Origin: Pseudomonadota bacterium
GTDB lineage: Bacteria > Pseudomonadota > Gammaproteobacteria > Burkholderiales > Methylophilaceae
Direction of reading: 5' to 3'
Assembly: GCA_029563075.1 (NCBI GenBank)
Contig: JAKQTN010000007.1
Span: forward strand, 43,811 to 107,810
Length of the DNA: 64,000 nucleotides
The position numbers were made by a program, and so were the translations under genes. How positions within the stretch are numbered: position 1 is the first letter of the stretch; every line of letters starts with the position of its first letter. This document shows positions 21,866 through 31,222 of this stretch, in pieces. The notes under the pieces were generated by a model, which had not been told where the DNA came from, did no database searches, and saw nothing but the letters and a program-made list of their open reading frames with translations.

Positions 21866-22597
21866 ATGGATCACTGCTTATTTATATCTGATTTGCATCT
21901 ATGTGATTCGCGCCCGCACATTACCAAGGTGTTCATTTCGTTTTTGGAGAAAACCGCCAGTAACGCCCAGGCGCTTTATATCCTGGGCGATTTATTTGAA
22001 TACTGGGCGGGCGACGATGCCATTGCAACCGGCATCCACAAACCCGTCATCGACGCGCTTAAAATGCTCACCAAGCGTGGCATAAAAGTTTTTTTGATAC
22101 CTGGCAACCGCGACTTTTTAATCGGCGAAGGTTTTGTAAACGCCACGGACATCACAATCCTGCCTGACCCAAGCTTAGTCCTGCTTTATGACAGACCTGT
22201 ATTGCTAAGCCATGGCGACGCATTGTGCACAGACGATATCGCCTACCAGCAGTTCCGTAGCGAAGTGCGTGATAATGCCTGGAAAACCCGGTTTTTAAGT
22301 CAACCCCTGGCGAACCGTATCACTTATATCGAACAACTGCGAGCCAAAAGCGAGCAGGAAAAATCTGTGAAACCGATGCAGATTATGGATGTGAATCAGG
22401 ATGCGGTAGCCGATTTGTTGCGGAAATATGCCTGCCCGCCCCTGTTCATTCACGGACACACGCACCGCCCCAACAGGCATATTCATGCACTTGATGGCAA
22501 TGTATGCGAACGCTGGGTGCTAGGCGACTGGTATGAGCAAGGCAGCTACCTGAAACTAAGCGCTAATGGCTGCCATGCGCACGCGCTATCACCATAG
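21866..22597 (+). CDS. lpxH: UDP-2,3-diacylglucosamine diphosphatase
   Basis: Lipid A pathway enzyme that hydrolyses UDP-2,3-diacyl-GlcN to lipid X and UMP. Metallophosphoesterase motifs: FISDLHL (D-x-H), LGDLFEYWAGDD, PGNRDFLIG, LSHGDALCTDD and HGHTHRPNRH. 243 residues is normal. Confirms an outer membrane with LPS. Confidence 0.95.
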   Translation: MDHCLFISDLHLCDSRPHITKVFISFLEKTASNAQALYILGDLFEYWAGDDAIATGIHKPVIDALKMLTKRGIKVFLIPGNRDFLIGEGFVNATDITILPDPSLVLLYDRPVLLSHGDALCTDDIAYQQFRSEVRDNAWKTRFLSQPLANRITYIEQLRAKSEQEKSVKPMQIMDVNQDAVADLLRKYACPPLFIHGHTHRPNRHIHALDGNVCERWVLGDWYEQGSYLKLSANGCHAHALSP

Positions 22598-22613
22598 CCA
22601 TTACAAATAGGCC

Positions 22614-22886
22614 ATGGTAAAAAAAATATTAGTGTGCACTAACTATCGCGCCAACCCCAATCACCCTTCATGTGCGGCGCGCGGAAGTAAAGAAGCAGCT
22701 TTAGAATTAACGCGGCAATTACAAGGTAAGAATGTAAAGATAGAAATAGAAGAGTCGCCATGCATGGGGTTTTGCAACATCGGACCCAACATGCGCCTAA
22801 TTCCCGGCGGTGAATTTTTTCACGAAGTTTCCGACAAAAAAATCGCCGAAATCATCAAGGCCGTAAAAATATTTCTAAAAACCTGA
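22614..22886 (+). CDS. Thioredoxin-like [2Fe-2S] ferredoxin
   Basis: Small ferredoxin of the thioredoxin-fold type, like the NuoE C-terminal domain. The four cluster ligands are C8, C20, C50 and C54 (VCTNYR, HPSCAARGS, CMGFC). 90 residues. Partner unknown. It starts 16 bases after lpxH and converges on the HD-GYP gene with only four bases between stops. Confidence 0.85.
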   Translation: MVKKILVCTNYRANPNHPSCAARGSKEAALELTRQLQGKNVKIEIEESPCMGFCNIGPNMRLIPGGEFFHEVSDKKIAEIIKAVKIFLKT

Positions 22887-22890
22887 GCCG

Positions 22891-24516
22891 CTATGATGCG
22901 CTATATCCGGGAATGCTGGCCACATCAACTGCATCAATTTGTGCAGGCTCCAGAAACCTCTCCGCATAAGCCAAATAGATTTTTTCACGAATAAATAAAT
23001 CAAAAATATCCGGATCGATATGATTGTCCAGTCGCATTTTACCCAAAATATTCAGTGTCTCAGATAGGGTTTTCGCTTTTTTGTAGGGTCTGTCTTTGGA
23101 AGTGAGCGCTTCAAAAATATCCGCAATGCCCATCATGCGCGCCGGGATCGACATCTGATCGCGCGTTAAGCCTTTCGGGTAGCCCTTGCCATCCATGCGC
23201 TCATGATGCCCGCCTGCATACTCGGGCACGCGCTGCAAGTCTTTTGGGTAAGTCAGCGCATTCAGCATGCTGATAGTCACCGCAATATGGTTGTTAATCA
23301 CCATGCGCTCTTCCGGCGTCAAGGTGCCGCGCTCGATGGTGAGGTTATACACCTCATCTTCGCTTAAAAATTTAGCGGTATGGCCGGTGTCGTTCAGATA
23401 CTCATAATTGGCAATATCCTTAATCCGCTGCAGATCTTCTGGCTGCATGGATTCGCTGCCAATATTCATTTTGCGGATGAAGTTTTTATCTTCTTCAAGT
23501 GATCTTTTAATAACACTGATTTCATGGTCAAGTTGCAGCGGGTTGACATTCGTGCCGCTTCTGGCGGATGCAAGCGCTTTACGCAAATAGGCATTCTCAC
23601 GCTGCGTTTTGAGCAGCTCAAAACGATGGTCGATTAAATGAATGCGGTCAAAAATAGTTTCCAGCTTGGTCGCTTTATCCATTACATACTCTGGTGTCGT
23701 GACTTTGCCGCAATCGTGCAGCCATGCTGCGATTTTGAGCTCATAGACCTCTTTTTCGGTCATGGTAAAATTTTTCAGCGGGCCTTCATTGGTCTTAATC
23801 GCGGCCTCAGCCAGCATCATGGTGAGTTCAGGTACGCGCTGGCAATGGCCGCCAGTGTAGGGAGACTTTTCATCAATGGCATCCGCAATCAGCTTGATGA
23901 AAGACTCAAATAAATTTTTAAGGCCTTCGATTAAATTGTGATTGGTAAGGGCAACAGCCGCTTGCGAAGCCAGCGACTCGACCAGATGCTGGTGCGACTC
24001 CGAAAACGTAATGATTTGACCGGTCTGCGGATCGATCGCATTGATGAGCTGCAAAACGCCGATAATCTCATTTTCATGATTCTTCATCGGCACGGTCAAA
24101 AATGATTTTGAACGGTATCCCGTTTTTTCATCGAATTTTCGCGTGCCGGAAAAATCAAATCCTTCTGTCAGATAAGCATCGGCAATATTCACCGTTTTGG
24201 CATTGATCACGCTGTAAGCCGCAACCATATTGATGTTTGGCTTGCCGTCTTCAAGGTAAATCGGCAATGGCGGAAATAGAATTGCCTTACCTGTGGTGCC
24301 ACCCATCGCGATATCAAGGCTCATTGTACGCATGATCTCGAACTTGAGCTTGGCGTCTTCGGTCACCGTATAAAGTGTACCGCCATCGGCATTGGTAAGT
24401 TCTTTCGCCCCCAGCAGGATAATTTCCAGCAGGCGATTGTTATCACGTTCAGCCGAAAGCGCCACGCCTATGGAGTTCAGGCGATCAAGCTGAGTAAGCA
24501 TGTTTACAGTTTGCAT
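22891..24516 (-). CDS. GAF and HD-GYP domain protein, probable c-di-GMP phosphodiesterase
   Basis: N-terminal GAF domain (about residues 15-190; NADGGTLYTVTEDAKLKFEI) senses a small ligand, and a C-terminal HD-GYP domain (about 210-525) would degrade cyclic-di-GMP. Catalytic motifs: GGHCQRVPEL, AAWLHDCGKVTTPEYVMDK and GHHERMDGKGYPKGL, with a helical insertion between them. All expected metal ligands appear present, so it should be active. It begins a group of signalling genes with FHA and PP2C proteins on the same strand. Confidence 0.9.
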   Translation of the reverse strand: MQTVNMLTQLDRLNSIGVALSAERDNNRLLEIILLGAKELTNADGGTLYTVTEDAKLKFEIMRTMSLDIAMGGTTGKAILFPPLPIYLEDGKPNINMVAAYSVINAKTVNIADAYLTEGFDFSGTRKFDEKTGYRSKSFLTVPMKNHENEIIGVLQLINAIDPQTGQIITFSESHQHLVESLASQAAVALTNHNLIEGLKNLFESFIKLIADAIDEKSPYTGGHCQRVPELTMMLAEAAIKTNEGPLKNFTMTEKEVYELKIAAWLHDCGKVTTPEYVMDKATKLETIFDRIHLIDHRFELLKTQRENAYLRKALASARSGTNVNPLQLDHEISVIKRSLEEDKNFIRKMNIGSESMQPEDLQRIKDIANYEYLNDTGHTAKFLSEDEVYNLTIERGTLTPEERMVINNHIAVTISMLNALTYPKDLQRVPEYAGGHHERMDGKGYPKGLTRDQMSIPARMMGIADIFEALTSKDRPYKKAKTLSETLNILGKMRLDNHIDPDIFDLFIREKIYLAYAERFLEPAQIDAVDVASIPGYSAS

Positions 24517-24577
24517 TATGATTTAAACTGAAACATGCAATTAAGATACAACAAGAAATCTGGTCATCAACATCAAC

Positions 24578-25339
24578 CTAGGCCAGATAGAATTCCATTT
24601 TTACGCCAGCCAAATCAATCACATCATGGTCATTTAATGCAAAGGCCTGCATGCCAATATTTTGGCCATTTACGATTGGCCGCTTTTCGCCTTCTACATG
24701 CGTAATAAAATAGCCGTGTGGCCGTTTTGTAATCACAGCCACTTGCACACCAGGCTTGCCTAAGGTGGTTAATGCTTTATTCAATGAAAGGTCGCGACCA
24801 GATTCAGTGCCGTTAAGCACCTGCAAATGACCTGTTTTTTGCACATTTGCTGCCGCTTCTGCGGGAGCTTGCTGAGGCAATGTAGATGTCGCAGTTACGG
24901 AGACTTTGTCTTCAGCTGCTTGCTCAAGAGAAGCTTGCTTGTTCGGAATTTTCTCAGCTTCGGCTTCGACGCCGGATGCAGGCACAACCAGCCTTGCAGG
25001 CCGCATCACTACGGTGTTCTCAAAACCGTTATGTTTCGGCATTTTTTCTTGTGTTTTATTCTCATACTTGAGTTGATACTTGCCGAACTCTATGACATCG
25101 TTATGCAGCAACACATGCTTTTTGACTGGCTTATTATTAACAAAGGTGCCATTGGTACTATTCAGGTCCTCCAGGAAAGAATCATTGCCAATCGTGACAA
25201 TAGCCGCATGATCGCCGCTTACTGCCAAATTATCGATATGAATATCATTGGTGGGGCGGCGCCCGATGGTTATACGCTCTTTGTCTAACGCAAACTCGCC
25301 TAGCGGGTTGCCATCCAGCGAAAAATGTAACTTTGCCAT
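24578..25339 (-). CDS. FHA domain protein with second degenerate FHA domain
   Basis: Phosphothreonine-binding protein. The first FHA domain (about residues 20-90) has ITIGRRPTNDIHIDN, SGDHAAI and LNSTNGTFVNN with the conserved Gly-Arg, Ser, His and Asn. A low-complexity Ala/Glu linker follows, then a second FHA-like fold (about 180-253; TTLGKPGVQVAVITKRPHG ... VNGQNIG) that lacks the key arginine. The ATG at 25339 has an AAGGGTG Shine-Dalgarno at proper spacing; five upstream codons are unlikely. Next to a PP2C phosphatase gene. Confidence 0.88.
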   Translation of the reverse strand: MAKLHFSLDGNPLGEFALDKERITIGRRPTNDIHIDNLAVSGDHAAIVTIGNDSFLEDLNSTNGTFVNNKPVKKHVLLHNDVIEFGKYQLKYENKTQEKMPKHNGFENTVVMRPARLVVPASGVEAEAEKIPNKQASLEQAAEDKVSVTATSTLPQQAPAEAAANVQKTGHLQVLNGTESGRDLSLNKALTTLGKPGVQVAVITKRPHGYFITHVEGEKRPIVNGQNIGMQAFALNDHDVIDLAGVKMEFYLA

Positions 25340-25395
25340 AATCACCCTTGTCATATATCCCAGTTTATAGTTACCAGCTTTACTATCGAAAAGCT

Positions 25396-26229
25396 TTAAT
25401 ATCTGGCGATTTTAGTACTACCAAATAAGTTTTTGAACCAACTCTTTTCAGCCGCAAACGTCTTTTTTACGACCGCTATCACTACAGAAATATTATCTGT
25501 TCCACCGTTTTTATTTGCAGATTGAATTAGTCTGGCTGCTGCATGCGCGATATCACCATCAGACTCAATCAACGTATTAGCTATTTCCGTGTCATCAATG
25601 AGATCTGACAACCCATCAGAACACAGCAAATATACATCATCCACCTCTACATCCAGTTCCTGCAAGTCCAATTCCACTTCAGGATCCACGCCCAGCGCGC
25701 GTGTAACGAGGTTTTTATGATGAGACAATTTTGCCTGCTCCTCAGTCATCATCCCCGCGTTAATTTGCTCTTGCACTACTGAATGGTCTTCTGTAAGCCG
25801 CACTAACTGTTCATCACGCAGACGGTACATGCGAGAATCGCCAATATGTCCCACCACCAGTTTATTATCAATAAAAATACCCGCCACCAATGTCGTGCCC
25901 ATGCCAGCGCATTGCGGCTGATTTTGCGAAATCTGGTAGATCGCCGCATTGGTTTTCTCAACCGCATCTGCCAGTATATGCGATTCCGGCAGCCAATTTA
26001 GCGCTGATTTCTTCAAACGCGATGCATTCTGCATGGCTTCAGTCACTTCGGCTGTGATCATCAGCACAGCAATTTCACTTGCCACCTCGCCCGCATTATA
26101 ACCGCCCATGCCGTCAGCCAGCACCAGCAAGCCTATCGATAAGTCACTCGCAACCGCATCTTCATTATGCTCCCGAAGCAATCCCACATCGGTAAACCGC
26201 ACTACATTTATCGCGTCTGATACATTCAA
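25396..26229 (-). CDS. PP2C-type serine/threonine phosphatase
   Basis: PPM-family phosphatase that removes phosphate from Ser/Thr. Metal-binding motifs are complete: FTDVGLLREHNEDA, LVLADGMGGYNAGE, VVGHIGDSRMYRL, LCSDGLSDLI and GGTDNISVVI. 277 residues. Transcribed with the FHA gene (56 bases between them). No Hanks-type kinase is encoded in this window, so the cognate kinase must be elsewhere or the phosphatase works with another system, such as type VI secretion control. Confidence 0.92.
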   Translation of the reverse strand: MNVSDAINVVRFTDVGLLREHNEDAVASDLSIGLLVLADGMGGYNAGEVASEIAVLMITAEVTEAMQNASRLKKSALNWLPESHILADAVEKTNAAIYQISQNQPQCAGMGTTLVAGIFIDNKLVVGHIGDSRMYRLRDEQLVRLTEDHSVVQEQINAGMMTEEQAKLSHHKNLVTRALGVDPEVELDLQELDVEVDDVYLLCSDGLSDLIDDTEIANTLIESDGDIAHAAARLIQSANKNGGTDNISVVIAVVKKTFAAEKSWFKNLFGSTKIARY

Positions 26230-26289
26230 AGTTTCAAGCCCGCAAATGTATGAATTGTTATTATCATTACTGAATGCCTGATATATCTA

Positions 26290-26757
26290 TTACCGTCTAA
26301 ACTCCTGCGGCCTTACATTCTCGGCCACTTTATCCAATACGCCGTTGATGTACTTATGCCCGTCTACTCCGCCATACAGCTTCGCCAATTCGACGCCTTC
26401 ATTGATGGCGACGCGATATGGAATGCTCATATCGAACATGAGTTCAAACGATGCAATCCGCAGAATCGCGTGCTCCACAGGGCTGAGCTCCTCTAGTTTT
26501 CTATCAATAAAGGTTGAAATTTTCTGGTCAAGTTCATTAATCTTGCCAGTTACCCCTTCAAGCAGATGCTTAAAATACGCCTCATCTGCTTTTGTATATT
26601 CCGGGTCATCTTGCGCATCCAGAATAATCTGTTTGATTTCACCGGCATTGATCATGCCGCGATACACTGCCTTCAGCACCAGCTCGCGTGATTTGCGACG
26701 ATTCTGACTTGTTTTTGGTTTTTTAGCGGTCTTGATTTCAATCTTGGTATCACTCAT
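26290..26757 (-). CDS. nusB: Transcription antitermination factor NusB
   Basis: All-helical protein that with NusE/S10 binds boxA RNA for rRNA antitermination. [27 protein letters not shown] and [17 protein letters not shown] are conserved. 155 residues. Its ATG overlaps the ribH stop by four bases, the usual ribH-nusB coupling. Confidence 0.95.
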   Translation of the reverse strand: MSDTKIEIKTAKKPKTSQNRRKSRELVLKAVYRGMINAGEIKQIILDAQDDPEYTKADEAYFKHLLEGVTGKINELDQKISTFIDRKLEELSPVEHAILRIASFELMFDMSIPYRVAINEGVELAKLYGGVDGHKYINGVLDKVAENVRPQEFRR

Positions 26758-27203
26758 AACGCGCGCACCAGGTTAGCCATCTCAATTGCCACTTGCGCGG
26801 CCTCCGTGCCTTTAACCAGCATGCGCGCTAATGCCTGGTCATCATCTTCTGTGGTTAACACCGCATTTGCCACCGGCACGCCCGTGTTGAGCTGGACTTC
26901 AGAAATGCCGCGCGCAGACTCGTTTGCAACCACCTCAAAGTGATAAGTTTCGCCACGGATAATTGCCCCCAAAGCAATCAGTGCATCATATTTTTCGCTT
27001 AAAGCCATGTGCTGCAAAATAAGCGGCGTTTCCAGCGCGCCTGGCACGGTGGCGATGCGGATATGCTCAGGCTTAACGCCCAGCTTCAACAGTTCTGCAT
27101 GGCAGGCCGCCAGCAAGCCTTCGCCAATATCGCTATTAAAGCGCGATTGCACGATGCCGATCTTTTTGCCTGCGCCGTCTAAGTTAATGTCTATTTTATT
27201 CAA
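26754..27203 (-). CDS. ribH: 6,7-dimethyl-8-ribityllumazine synthase
   Basis: Penultimate enzyme of riboflavin synthesis. [31 protein letters not shown] and [16 protein letters not shown] (with the catalytic His) are diagnostic. I start at TTG 27203, giving [15 protein letters not shown] and 149 residues, near the family norm; upstream reading in this frame runs into the transporter gene and its residues look random. The exact start remains uncertain. ribA/ribB do not precede it here; an OFA transporter does. Confidence 0.9.
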   Translation of the reverse strand: MNKIDINLDGAGKKIGIVQSRFNSDIGEGLLAACHAELLKLGVKPEHIRIATVPGALETPLILQHMALSEKYDALIALGAIIRGETYHFEVVANESARGISEVQLNTGVPVANAVLTTEDDDQALARMLVKGTEAAQVAIEMANLVRAL

Positions 27204-27273
27204 TTGATTCTCTAAATAATGTGCTAAAAACGCTATTTTACCTGATAAGCGCTGACACATTCTGCCGGTTTTA

Positions 27274-28950
27274 TTAAACTCCGCTAAATAGCACCCAAGC
27301 CTTTTGCACTGTGCTCCAAACACCATAGCCAATCGGTATCATCACTGCTGCCCATGCCAGTTTAACCAAAATCGGATGCTGTTCCGCATTGCTCATTGAA
27401 GCTGCTTTTGCGGAGGCATTTTGCAAGGATTTTTCATGGCTGATTCTATGCACTTCCTCTAATTCCGCATCCGTCATAAAGTATTTATCTGCTACTGGCT
27501 TCACCAGCATATTGGCGATAAAGCCCACCACCAACAGGCCAGCCAGCACGACAAATATCGGTGCGTAAATCTGGTCGAACGGGATGCCTTTTTCCAGACG
27601 AGTATCGTGCATATAATTCACCACCACCGGTCCTAAAATGCCCGCAGTCGACCATGCGGTAAGCAGGCGCCCATGAATCGCGCCAACAAACTGAGTGCCG
27701 AACATGTCCGCCAGATAAGCCGGAATAGTGGCAAAACCGCCGCCATACATTGAGGCTATCACACAAAAACTTGCCACAAACAAGGCCAGTGATTTCATGC
27801 CTGCCATATAAGTGGCGGTGCAATATAAAATGGCACCTAATGTGAAGAAAATAAAGTAGGTGCGTTTGCGACCTAGCTTATCTGACGAGCTAGCCCAGCC
27901 GATACGACCAAAAATATTGAATAGTGAAATCAGGCCAACGAAGCCTGCACCAACCGCTGCAGCTGCAGCCGTCATGGCCTCATCCTTTTTAATCTCCGCA
28001 AAACCAATCCCAGGCTGGCCAATCAGCGCGCCGCCAAAGGTTTCCTGCAGCATCGGCGCAGCAGCGCCGATAATACCAATGCCCGCAGAAACATTCATGC
28101 ACAGCACCAGCCACAGCAGCCAGAACTGCGGCGTTTTATGTGCATTTTTCAGATGTACATGGCGCGTTGCAATCATGGTGTTTTTTGTTGTATCCGGCGG
28201 TGTCCAGCCGGCTGGCTTCCAGCCCACTGGCGGCACGCGGTAGCCTAACGCACCGCAAAGCATAAACACGGCATAAATCGCAGCGAGTGCAACAAAGGTT
28301 TGCCAAACACCCACACTGGCGGGTGTTGCAAAGTAGGACATTAATTTTGTGGCCAGTGGCGAGCCAATCATCGCACCGCCGCCAAAGCCCATAATCGCCA
28401 TGCCTGTGGCCATGCCGCGACGATCCGGAAACCATTTAATGAGCGTGGAAACAGGCGAGATATAGCCCAGCCCCAGCCCGATGCCGCCAAGCACGCCGCT
28501 GCCCAGCCACATCATCCATAGCTGATGGGTATAAACGCCGTACGCAGAAATCAGCAGGCCGCCGCACCAGCACAGCATGGATACCAAGCCCGCCTTGCGC
28601 GGCCCTTCGCGCTCCAGCCAGCCGCCCCACAGTGCTGCCGAGCATCCAAGCAGCACGAAAAACAAGGTGTACATCCAGCCCAGATCAAACTGCGTCCAGT
28701 TGCAATCGGTCGCGAACAAGGCTTTTGCAGTGCCGGATAATTTATCACCAAATGTAGTGGCGCCTGCAGCACAAGCCGCCAATGGCTTGCCATCTGTGCC
28801 CATTAGCGCATTGCCCAACGGCTTCCAGAATACGCTAAAGCCATACGCCATGCCGATAGACAAGTGAATGGCCAATGCGGCTGGCGGCACTAGCCAGCGA
28901 TTAAAGTTTGCATTTGCGGTGATATATTCTTTTGATAAAAAACCTGCCAT
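27274..28950 (-). CDS. OFA-family MFS transporter with fused small C-terminal membrane segment
   Basis: Major facilitator of the oxalate/formate antiporter family, with about 12 membrane helices. The start at 28950 ([20 protein letters not shown]) is fixed by a strong AGGGGG Shine-Dalgarno; 558 residues. Conserved segments include [18 protein letters not shown] and [11 protein letters not shown], and [17 protein letters not shown]. After the usual end, a soluble stretch of about 35 residues is followed by one more helix ([20 protein letters not shown]) that resembles the separately encoded small subunit found next to some OFA genes. The substrate may be formate or another carboxylate. Confidence 0.88.
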   Translation of the reverse strand: MAGFLSKEYITANANFNRWLVPPAALAIHLSIGMAYGFSVFWKPLGNALMGTDGKPLAACAAGATTFGDKLSGTAKALFATDCNWTQFDLGWMYTLFFVLLGCSAALWGGWLEREGPRKAGLVSMLCWCGGLLISAYGVYTHQLWMMWLGSGVLGGIGLGLGYISPVSTLIKWFPDRRGMATGMAIMGFGGGAMIGSPLATKLMSYFATPASVGVWQTFVALAAIYAVFMLCGALGYRVPPVGWKPAGWTPPDTTKNTMIATRHVHLKNAHKTPQFWLLWLVLCMNVSAGIGIIGAAAPMLQETFGGALIGQPGIGFAEIKKDEAMTAAAAAVGAGFVGLISLFNIFGRIGWASSSDKLGRKRTYFIFFTLGAILYCTATYMAGMKSLALFVASFCVIASMYGGGFATIPAYLADMFGTQFVGAIHGRLLTAWSTAGILGPVVVNYMHDTRLEKGIPFDQIYAPIFVVLAGLLVVGFIANMLVKPVADKYFMTDAELEEVHRISHEKSLQNASAKAASMSNAEQHPILVKLAWAAVMIPIGYGVWSTVQKAWVLFSGV

Positions 28951-29066
28951 GCGACCCCCTGAAATATATGTAATATCGTTGTTATTCAAACATGCTACAT
29001 AGTGTTACAAAATGCCATAAATGGCAATTGTGCCTGAAATTTTATCTCAAAAAAATTGTTTAAATT

Positions 29067-29095
29067 TTGTCATGAATATGTCATATTAAAGTCAC
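29067..29095 (+). promoter_or_regulatory. Pho box upstream of phoB
   Basis: Direct repeats TTGTCAT (29067-29073) and ATGTCAT (29078-29084) are spaced 11 bases start to start, with a weaker third unit AAGTCAC at 29089-29095, separated by AT-rich spacers. This matches the PhoB binding consensus (CTGTCAT repeats with 4-base AT spacers). It lies 35-63 bases before the phoB ATG, which suggests phoB-phoR autoregulation under phosphate limitation. Confidence 0.8.
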
Positions 29096-29129
29096 AAAAT
29101 GGCCTGGACTGAATAAACGAGATCACACA

Positions 29130-29825
29130 ATGCCAGCAAATATTTTAGTAGTCGAAGACGAGCCTGCGATACAGGAGCTGCTTGCCCTAAATATCACACA
29201 AGCGGGCCACAACGCCATACGCGCACTCAGCGTGGAACACGCGCAGGAGCTGCTTCATAGCACTTTGCCAGATTTGATTTTGCTGGACTGGATGCTGCCC
29301 GGCATGAGCGGTATCGAATATGCGCGACGCTTGAAATCCGACAACCTCACCAAAGCCATCCCCATTATCATGCTCACTGCGCGCAGTGACGAATATGACA
29401 AAGTACGCGGTCTGGAAGTCGGTGCGGATGATTACGTGACCAAGCCATTCAGCCCGCGCGAGCTGAATGCGCGCATCAAGGCGGTATTGCGCCGCCGTGC
29501 GCCGCAAATGACCGATGACCCGATTGAGATACAGGGCCTGTTGCTGGACCCTACCACACATCGCGTGACGGGCAACGGCACCAACATTGATTTAGGGCCA
29601 ACCGAATTCAGGCTGCTGCATTATTTTATGAGCAACGCCGAGCGCGTGCATACGCGCAGCCAGTTGCTGGATAAGGTATGGGGCGACCGTGTGTTTGTTG
29701 AGGATCGTACGGTAGACGTGCACATCCGCCGCCTGCGTAACGCCCTTGCCGTATCCGGCCATCAAGACTTAATCCAGACCGTGCGCGGCTCGGGTTACCG
29801 GCTCTCTGCAGTCAAGGAAAGTTAG
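29130..29825 (+). CDS. phoB: Phosphate response regulator PhoB
   Basis: OmpR-family regulator. Receiver domain with acidic pair VVEDEP (10-11), phosphoacceptor D53 in LLDWMLPGMSG and lysine in VTKPFSPREL. C-terminal winged helix with GPTEFRLLHYFM, VWGDRVFVEDRTVDVHIRRL and VRGSGYRLS. 231 residues. Followed by phoR and preceded by a Pho box. The pst transporter genes and phoU are not nearby. Confidence 0.94.
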   Translation: MPANILVVEDEPAIQELLALNITQAGHNAIRALSVEHAQELLHSTLPDLILLDWMLPGMSGIEYARRLKSDNLTKAIPIIMLTARSDEYDKVRGLEVGADDYVTKPFSPRELNARIKAVLRRRAPQMTDDPIEIQGLLLDPTTHRVTGNGTNIDLGPTEFRLLHYFMSNAERVHTRSQLLDKVWGDRVFVEDRTVDVHIRRLRNALAVSGHQDLIQTVRGSGYRLSAVKES

Positions 29826-29881
29826 CTCAACTTACATAAAAGCTCGCTATAATTAAGCAATTTTAATTTAAAGCTTAATTT

Positions 29882-31222
29882 GTGCCCGATATTCGCTTAA
29901 AAGCTGGTTTGTTCGTCTGCGCATTAAGTGCAATCTGTATTTTTTTATGGCTAATCAGCGGCGCCACCGTCGCGCTAGCCATATTTTCAGTCAGCCTTCT
30001 GATTTATCTCGTCATCCATATTTCATGGCTGCATAAACTGCATCTCTGGTTCAAGAACCCAGTTTTACAAGAAATCCCGGAAGGCTCAGGGGCATGGGAA
30101 AACGTATTTACCGCACTATTGCGATACGAGCGCAATAACATCGCAAACCAGACGCAATTAAACTCAGCGCTGGAGCGCTTTAACCTGACCGCCAATGCGA
30201 TCCCGGACGGCCTGGTTATCTTAAGTCCCAGCAACGAGATCGAATGGTGCACCCATAACGCCGAGAATCAGCTCGGCCTGGATTTGGCCACCGATAAAAA
30301 CCTGCCTATTGTGAATCTGGTCAGAGATAGCAATTTTATTGCCTACTTATATAACGGTGAATATGAAGAGCCTTTCAAACTCAAATCCTGGCGTAATCCT
30401 GAAGTGGTATTCGAAATTCGACTGATCCCGTTTGCGTCCAAACAAAAACTCCTGATTTGTCGCGACATGACGCAGCTTGAAAAAGTCGACACCATGCGCC
30501 GCGATTTTATTGCCAATGTATCACACGAGCTGCGCACGCCGCTTACCGTGGTGGGCGGCTTTTTGGAAACCTTAAGCGATATGGCTGGCGCTGTACCGGA
30601 TGCGCTGAAAAGTTATTTCACCATGATGCAAGAGCAGACCGGGCGCATGCGGCGCATTATCGAAGATTTACTCACACTTTCGACCATCGAAAGTAACACG
30701 GAAAATCCTGAAGATGACGAAATCGACATGGAAAATCTGCTGAAAAGCATACAAAACGATGCTATTGGCCTGAGCCAAAGTCTGAACCAGGGCTTAAAAA
30801 ATGCCAAACATAATATCCACCTGGATGCGGATCCCACACTCAATCTGGCTGGCGCACAAGATGAGCTGCACAGCGCCTTCAGCAATCTGGTCAGCAATGC
30901 CATTCGCTACACGCCCAAAGGCGGCGATATATTTATTTCATGGGGCTTAAAAAATGAGCAGCCCGTATTCTCGGTGCGCGACACCGGCATCGGCATCGAG
31001 CAGAAGCACATTGACAGGCTCACCGAGCGTTTTTACCGCGTCGACCGTGGCCGCAGTCGCGAAACCGGCGGCACTGGACTGGGGCTTTCCATCGTCAAAC
31101 ACATTCTCATCCGCCATCAGGCCAAACTGGAAATCACCAGTGAACTTGGGGCAGGCAGCACGTTCAGCGCCATATTCCCAAAAGCACGCATCGTGCATAA
31201 AAAAGTGATCATGCAGGCATGA
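29882..31222 (+). CDS. phoR: Phosphate regulon sensor kinase PhoR
   Basis: Membrane-associated histidine kinase. Two N-terminal hydrophobic segments (about 8-48) give a very short periplasmic region as in other PhoR proteins. A PAS-like domain (about 98-190) is followed by the H box DFIANVSHELRTPL with H215, then the ATPase domain with NLVSNAIRYTP, FSVRDTGIGIE and GTGLGLSIVKHI. GTG start. Its stop overlaps the next ATG by four bases. Confidence 0.93.
   Translation: MPDIRLKAGLFVCALSAICIFLWLISGATVALAIFSVSLLIYLVIHISWLHKLHLWFKNPVLQEIPEGSGAWENVFTALLRYERNNIANQTQLNSALERFNLTANAIPDGLVILSPSNEIEWCTHNAENQLGLDLATDKNLPIVNLVRDSNFIAYLYNGEYEEPFKLKSWRNPEVVFEIRLIPFASKQKLLICRDMTQLEKVDTMRRDFIANVSHELRTPLTVVGGFLETLSDMAGAVPDALKSYFTMMQEQTGRMRRIIEDLLTLSTIESNTENPEDDEIDMENLLKSIQNDAIGLSQSLNQGLKNAKHNIHLDADPTLNLAGAQDELHSAFSNLVSNAIRYTPKGGDIFISWGLKNEQPVFSVRDTGIGIEQKHIDRLTERFYRVDRGRSRETGGTGLGLSIVKHILIRHQAKLEITSELGAGSTFSAIFPKARIVHKKVIMQA

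Noticed and set aside
27204..27273. FMN riboswitch before ribH
   Set aside because: The gap is too short and has no RFN-element conserved blocks; also none before ribF.
27204..27332. N-terminal extension of ribH with upstream start codons
   Set aside because: It overlaps the transporter coding sequence in another frame, shows no conserved residues, and would make RibH over-long.
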